Shown in pieces: positions 6,009-9,267 of a stretch of DNA of 9,267 bases. The position numbers were made by a program, and so were the translations under genes. Under the pieces are notes generated by a model. It searched no databases. It saw only the letters and a program-made list of their open reading frames with translations, and was not told the origin of the DNA. The stretch is taken from positions 1 to 9,267 of the forward strand of contig VGKZ01000042.1 in NCBI GenBank assembly GCA_016866815.1, given 5' to 3'. This stretch comes from Candidatus Peregrinibacteria bacterium. GTDB lineage: Bacteria > Patescibacteriota > Gracilibacteria > Peribacterales > Peribacteraceae. Every line of letters starts with the position of its first letter. The stretch's first letter is position 1.

Positions 6009-8180
6009 GTGCGCCCCTTTCTTTTTGCGCCGGTCGTGATGCTTCTCACGGCATCGGTACACACGACGCAATTCGTGTCTTTCGACAGTCCGATTGACGC
6101 CGTCAGTATCGGCTTTTCAACGGATGCACCAGAGCTGGCAATCCGCTCATCGAAAGGGTGGGAAACACTCGTGATCGAGAAAGAATTCGATCCACTGCTG
6201 CGCGAAAGCAACCTCGTTATTTTTCCGAAACCCGTAACGGAAATCGTCCTGCGTGGGGCAACAACAGACTTCACGGTCCATCCAATCCGGATTTCACACA
6301 CCCCTGCTTCCTACAGCGTGGCAGCAACAACCCCTGCTTCCACCCCGAAAATCCTCTCCCGCAGGGACTGGGGTGCGGATGAAAGCTACGGCATCGAAGG
6401 AGCTCCGGTGACACGCTCGGACGAACCGACGACCGATATCACCGCTTCGGATAACGGCGGAACGCCGTCGCAGCGCATCATCGACTGTGAGCAAGCGCAA
6501 AAACTCTACCCTGAGGAATTCAAAGCGAGCGCGGCTGTCAAAACCGATGCCGAAGGAAACCGCTACCGGTGGCCACAGCGTTATTCGACGAACATCAAGC
6601 TGCTTGTGGTGCACCACACGGCAATTGCGGTCGGCGGCGACGAGAGACCCGGCGTCGAACGCATGCGCGCGCTCTATACGTACCACGCGAATAACCGCGG
6701 GTGGGGCGACATAGGCTACAACTTCCTCATCGATGAGACCGGACAGATCTACGAGGGCCGCGCAGGCGGAGACTACATCGTCGGAGGTCATGCCTACTGC
6801 TACAACGTCGGAACCCTGGGTATAGCCCTCATGGGCAACTTCGACGAGGAGCAACCGACACAGGAACAGACGAAGGCTCTGCAGTGGCTGCTGGACGATC
6901 TCGCTGAGCGCTACGAGATAGACCCCGCCGTGAACGTGACCTTCCACGGAAAAACCATGCCGCCGATCGTGCGGCATAAAGACCTGCTCTCCACGGACTG
7001 CCCCGGCTACTACATGAGCGGTGCTATGGCACAGGTGCGGACGAATGTGATCGCCGGGAACACCGATGCCGGTGTCACCTTTCCGGCAGCGATCACGAAG
7101 AAATTCGTCGACAAGACGGTGACGCGACTCAAAGAGCGAATGGAAAAAGCGGATATTCCCGAATCCCGCAGGCTTGGACGGATCAATAGACTGACGCGTA
7201 CTGCGTCGCGGATAAATGATACGACCGGGAGACAGAAACTGTTCAAGAGTGTGCGTAATGCGCCTGCAGATACACGAAGCACGAAGGAACAGCCCAGCAG
7301 ACCGGTACGCGGATTGCAAGATTATTCGGCAATGCAAAATACTGCAGAAACCAAATCACGAATAACAAATAACGAATCACAAATTCGCATCCGCCTCACG
7401 CACGACGGCAGCGTGGCGCGCATCTCCGCCCGCGACGGGCTCACTGTGAACGGTCAGGAAATAACGGAGATGCGCCTCGGAAGAGACGGCGACAACTGTG
7501 TCGCGGTGAGTGGCAGCCGCACTCTGGCGGAAGGAATCGTGCGCGTCAGCGGGAACACCGATATCACCGTGGATTCGAAATCTTCACCCTTCAACCGGTA
7601 CGCGGGAATCATTGAATGTCGCATTGTTGAGGGAACACTGACGCTGATCAATGAGTTGCCTCTGGATACCTATCTCGCCGGCCTCTCCGAAGAACCAGAT
7701 ACAGAGCCCGTGGAAAAACAGAAGGCCTTCGCGGTCGCTGCGCGCAGCTATGCGGCTTTCTATAGGATCCAGGCAAACAGGAAATTCCCCGGCATGCCCT
7801 ACGACGGCGATGACAGTCCCGCACGCTTTCAGAGTTACAGCGGCGTTGCATACGCCGAACGCAACCCACGGTGGGTCGCAGCCGTCACGGAAACTTCAGG
7901 CCTGGTGGTGACCATCGCAAAGCAAGTCGTGAAAACTCCGTACTTCTCCGCAGACGACGGACGGACGAGGAGTCCCGACGAAGCAGGATGGAAGAATTTC
8001 CCCTTCGCTCATGTGTTCTCCTCGAAAGAAGATCCGTGGTGCGAAGGTCTCAAGCAGGCGGGGCACGGTGTCGGCATGAGCGGCTGTGGTGCCGAAGGGC
8101 AGGCGAACGAGGGGAAAACGTATACACAGATACTGGAGTACTACTATCCAACTACAAGAATTGCACCCATTCCTCAATGA
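6009..8180 (+). CDS. Exported PGRP/Amidase_2-type amidase fused to a SpoIID (lytic transglycosylase-like) domain
   Basis: A 723-residue predicted exported peptidoglycan hydrolase. Residues 1-20 look like a signal peptide or N-terminal anchor, and about 21-100 form a beta-rich region. The PGRP hallmark LSRRDWGADES (116-126) opens the amidase, with VVHHTA (200-205), GWGDIGYNFLID (231-242), YEGRAGG (248-254), and RHKDLLSTDCPG (322-333). Expected zinc ligands are H202 or H203, H323 and C331, with Y238 nearby, so the N-acetylmuramoyl-L-alanine amidase looks active. A basic linker (about 360-460, K/R outnumbering D/E about two to one) leads to a SpoIID domain: LINELPLDTYLAGLSEEP (546-563), KAFAVAARSYAAFY (572-585), YFSADDGRT (645-653) and GHGVGMSGCGAEG (685-697), then ILEYYYPTT. 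E561 or E562 matches the position of the catalytic Glu. The amidase would strip stem peptides and the SpoIID part would cut the bared glycan. Start is GTG, placed by the TATACT box 8 bases upstream. No sporulation gene is in the window. Confidence 0.93.
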   Translation: MRPFLFAPVVMLLTASVHTTQFVSFDSPIDAVSIGFSTDAPELAIRSSKGWETLVIEKEFDPLLRESNLVIFPKPVTEIVLRGATTDFTVHPIRISHTPASYSVAATTPASTPKILSRRDWGADESYGIEGAPVTRSDEPTTDITASDNGGTPSQRIIDCEQAQKLYPEEFKASAAVKTDAEGNRYRWPQRYSTNIKLLVVHHTAIAVGGDERPGVERMRALYTYHANNRGWGDIGYNFLIDETGQIYEGRAGGDYIVGGHAYCYNVGTLGIALMGNFDEEQPTQEQTKALQWLLDDLAERYEIDPAVNVTFHGKTMPPIVRHKDLLSTDCPGYYMSGAMAQVRTNVIAGNTDAGVTFPAAITKKFVDKTVTRLKERMEKADIPESRRLGRINRLTRTASRINDTTGRQKLFKSVRNAPADTRSTKEQPSRPVRGLQDYSAMQNTAETKSRITNNESQIRIRLTHDGSVARISARDGLTVNGQEITEMRLGRDGDNCVAVSGSRTLAEGIVRVSGNTDITVDSKSSPFNRYAGIIECRIVEGTLTLINELPLDTYLAGLSEEPDTEPVEKQKAFAVAARSYAAFYRIQANRKFPGMPYDGDDSPARFQSYSGVAYAERNPRWVAAVTETSGLVVTIAKQVVKTPYFSADDGRTRSPDEAGWKNFPFAHVFSSKEDPWCEGLKQAGHGVGMSGCGAEGQANEGKTYTQILEYYYPTTRIAPIPQ
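7354..7388 (+). repeat. 7-base tandem repeat inside the amidase/SpoIID gene
   Basis: Five consecutive 7-base units with consensus AATMACR begin at 7354, 7361, 7368, 7375 and 7382; the last is degenerate. The period is not a multiple of three, so each unit is read in a different frame. The encoded stretch (about residues 449-460, SRITNNESQIRI) falls at the end of the basic linker, just before the SpoIID domain. It looks like a short-tandem-repeat insertion tolerated in a flexible linker. Confidence 0.75.
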
Positions 8181-8286
8181 ATAAGAGTGATCCCTCCATC
8201 TGGACGCGTCCACGTTCTCCGCATCGAATTCCATACAGTATCTTCGAGAAAGTAGGCATTCATCGGTTTCACTGATGATGTTGGGT

Positions 8287-8292
8287 TATGCT
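8287..8292 (+). promoter_or_regulatory. -10-like box (TATGCT) of a possible leaderless promoter
   Basis: TATGCT keeps T1, A2, T3 and T6 of the -10 consensus and ends 6 bases before GTG 8299, the spacing expected if transcription starts on the G of the start codon. No -35 match is clear. The 118-base gap between the two genes holds nothing else recognisable beyond a weak 5-bp hairpin near 8260-8279. Confidence 0.4.
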
Positions 8293-8298
8293 TGGAGT

Positions 8299-9267
8299 GT
8301 GCTGCGGTGCAGAGTCTGTTCATCGGCCACGGAACCGGTTGTTTCGTTGGGGGAACTGCCACCGTGCGGCGTATTTGTGCAGCCTGAAACTGATGCGGAG
8401 ACGGAACGGTATCCTCTTGATCTGCATTTCTGTCCCACATGCGGATTATCGCAACTTGGCGAACGTGTATCACCGAGAGAGTACTTTCGGCGCAATGCAC
8501 ATCTTGCATCGCATTCACCGGCCACCCAAGACCATCATGTGCATCTGGCGGAAGAGCTTGCCAGGCAAAAAGACAAAGGATGTATTGTGGATATTGGATG
8601 TAATGACGGCATGCTGCTCTCCTGCTTGGCCAAGAGGGGATATGACGTCCTGGGCATAGATCCATCCATACCCGCTTCAAAAATAACGACCGCTCGTGGC
8701 ATACCCATAGTCACAGAATTCTTCGAACCGGACGTAGTGGAGAAATACAACCTCTGTGAGAAGGCGGATATCGTTTGTTGCACAAATACACTCCAGCATG
8801 TCGACGATCTGCATAAATGCATGGATGCCGTTTCTATGATGTTGAAAAAAAATGGATGGTTTGTGATAGAAGTTGGACACGTAGCGTCCGTTCTGAAGGA
8901 ATTCCATCAAATCCACCATGAATACATAACCTATTTCTGGTCAAAACCACTCTGCATTCTGGCAGGACTTCATGGCTTTTCTATTCAACGCATGGAGATG
9001 TTGCCCATACACGGCGGGGTACTCCGCGCCTGGTTGCGCAAATCCTCCGATCCCCATTGTGATGCTTTGCCAGAGGAGAAAGGTCTCGGATCTGCGGACA
9101 CCTACAGGGCATTTGCGGAGAGCGTTCCACATACTATACATGCCATCCGGGAATGCATGGCCACGTACACATCGGACACAAATCGCATGGTAGGTTACGG
9201 AGCATCCGCGCGTGGTTTGATTTTGGCGCACGTATGCGGACTCGGCGACTTCCTGGATGCATGCGTC
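8299..9267 (+). CDS. Sugar C-methyltransferase-like protein, 3' end outside window
   Basis: The open frame runs off the window edge with 323 residues visible; the family is about 400-415. It is predicted to use S-adenosylmethionine to methylate a carbon of a nucleotide-linked deoxysugar. The N-terminal zinc-binding domain has C4-x2-C7 (CRVCSS) and C45-x2-C48 (FCPTCG) plus SLGELPPCGVF. The Rossmann methyltransferase core has IVDIGCNDGMLL (96-107), GIDPS (119-123) and CTNTLQHVDD (161-170). The third part has HHEYITYFWS (206-215), IHGGVLRAWL (237-246) and the C-terminal signature GYGASARG (299-306). In the TylC3/KijD1-type enzymes the corresponding stretch reads YHEH..YF, so the catalytic His appears replaced by Tyr209 and the Tyr by His206. 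GTG 8299 gives the family's usual start just before the first Cys pair and follows a -10-like box; in-frame ATGs at 8275 and 8278 are alternatives without a Shine-Dalgarno sequence. Base composition is visibly more AT-rich than upstream genes. Confidence 0.88.
   Translation, partial: MLRCRVCSSATEPVVSLGELPPCGVFVQPETDAETERYPLDLHFCPTCGLSQLGERVSPREYFRRNAHLASHSPATQDHHVHLAEELARQKDKGCIVDIGCNDGMLLSCLAKRGYDVLGIDPSIPASKITTARGIPIVTEFFEPDVVEKYNLCEKADIVCCTNTLQHVDDLHKCMDAVSMMLKKNGWFVIEVGHVASVLKEFHQIHHEYITYFWSKPLCILAGLHGFSIQRMEMLPIHGGVLRAWLRKSSDPHCDALPEEKGLGSADTYRAFAESVPHTIHAIRECMATYTSDTNRMVGYGASARGLILAHVCGLGDFLDACV

Noticed and set aside
6294..7337. Long opposite-strand open frame (347 codons) across the amidase domain
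   Set aside because: It is antisense to a gene with clear PGRP/Amidase_2 motifs, and its translation shows no recognisable domain. Long shadow frames are common opposite GC-rich coding DNA.
8260..8279. Small hairpin before the methyltransferase
   Set aside because: Only about five base pairs and no T-run; too weak to call a terminator.
8288..8659. + strand frame of 123 codons at the start of the methyltransferase
   Set aside because: The overlapping frame from 8299 carries the zinc-binding cysteines and SAM-binding motifs; this one does not.

Overview
The window is 9267 bases of gene-dense, moderately GC-rich bacterial DNA. Every convincing gene lies on the + strand. TAG, TAA and TGA all act as stops; TGA ends the glycosyltransferase and the amidase/SpoIID genes, so this is not a lineage that reads TGA as glycine. 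The seryl-tRNA synthetase has a Thermus-like core (GTSE, and NNT..ASPRIL in motif 3). Together with very short genes, tight spacing and a set of secreted and envelope proteins, this suggests an uncultivated bacterium, perhaps of the Patescibacteria (Peribacteria/Peregrinibacteria-like). That placement is a weak inference from protein style, not a measured phylogeny.

Layout. Positions 3-794 hold the 3' part of serS. Its stop codon lies inside a short array of 8-base repeats that can form a G-quadruplex. A short non-coding stretch follows, then a 69-residue hypothetical protein and a strong intrinsic terminator (1278-1303) that runs directly into an extended -10 promoter. That promoter serves a 134-residue protein resembling a P-loop kinase with a degenerate nucleotide-binding loop. 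Next comes a single-domain receiver protein (1781-2155) that keeps the phosphoacceptor Asp but seems to lack the conserved Lys.

The second half is an envelope and glycan region. A GT4-type glycosyltransferase (2181-3305) overlaps by four bases a polytopic O-antigen ligase/polymerase-like protein with a C-terminal TPR region (3302-5203). These are followed by an exported SIMPL-like protein (5272-5955) and a large exported fusion of a PGRP/Amidase_2-type amidase with a SpoIID-type domain (6009-8180). The window ends inside a sugar C-methyltransferase-like gene (8299 to the edge). Working together, the region could assemble, attach and remodel surface glycan and peptidoglycan.

Two observations stand out. 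First, the amidase/SpoIID fusion puts in one polypeptide the two activities that sporulating Firmicutes split between SpoIIP and SpoIID, and a 7-base tandem repeat is embedded in frame at the domain junction. Second, several genes have a -10-like hexamer only 6-8 bases before the start codon and no Shine-Dalgarno sequence, which points to leaderless transcripts.
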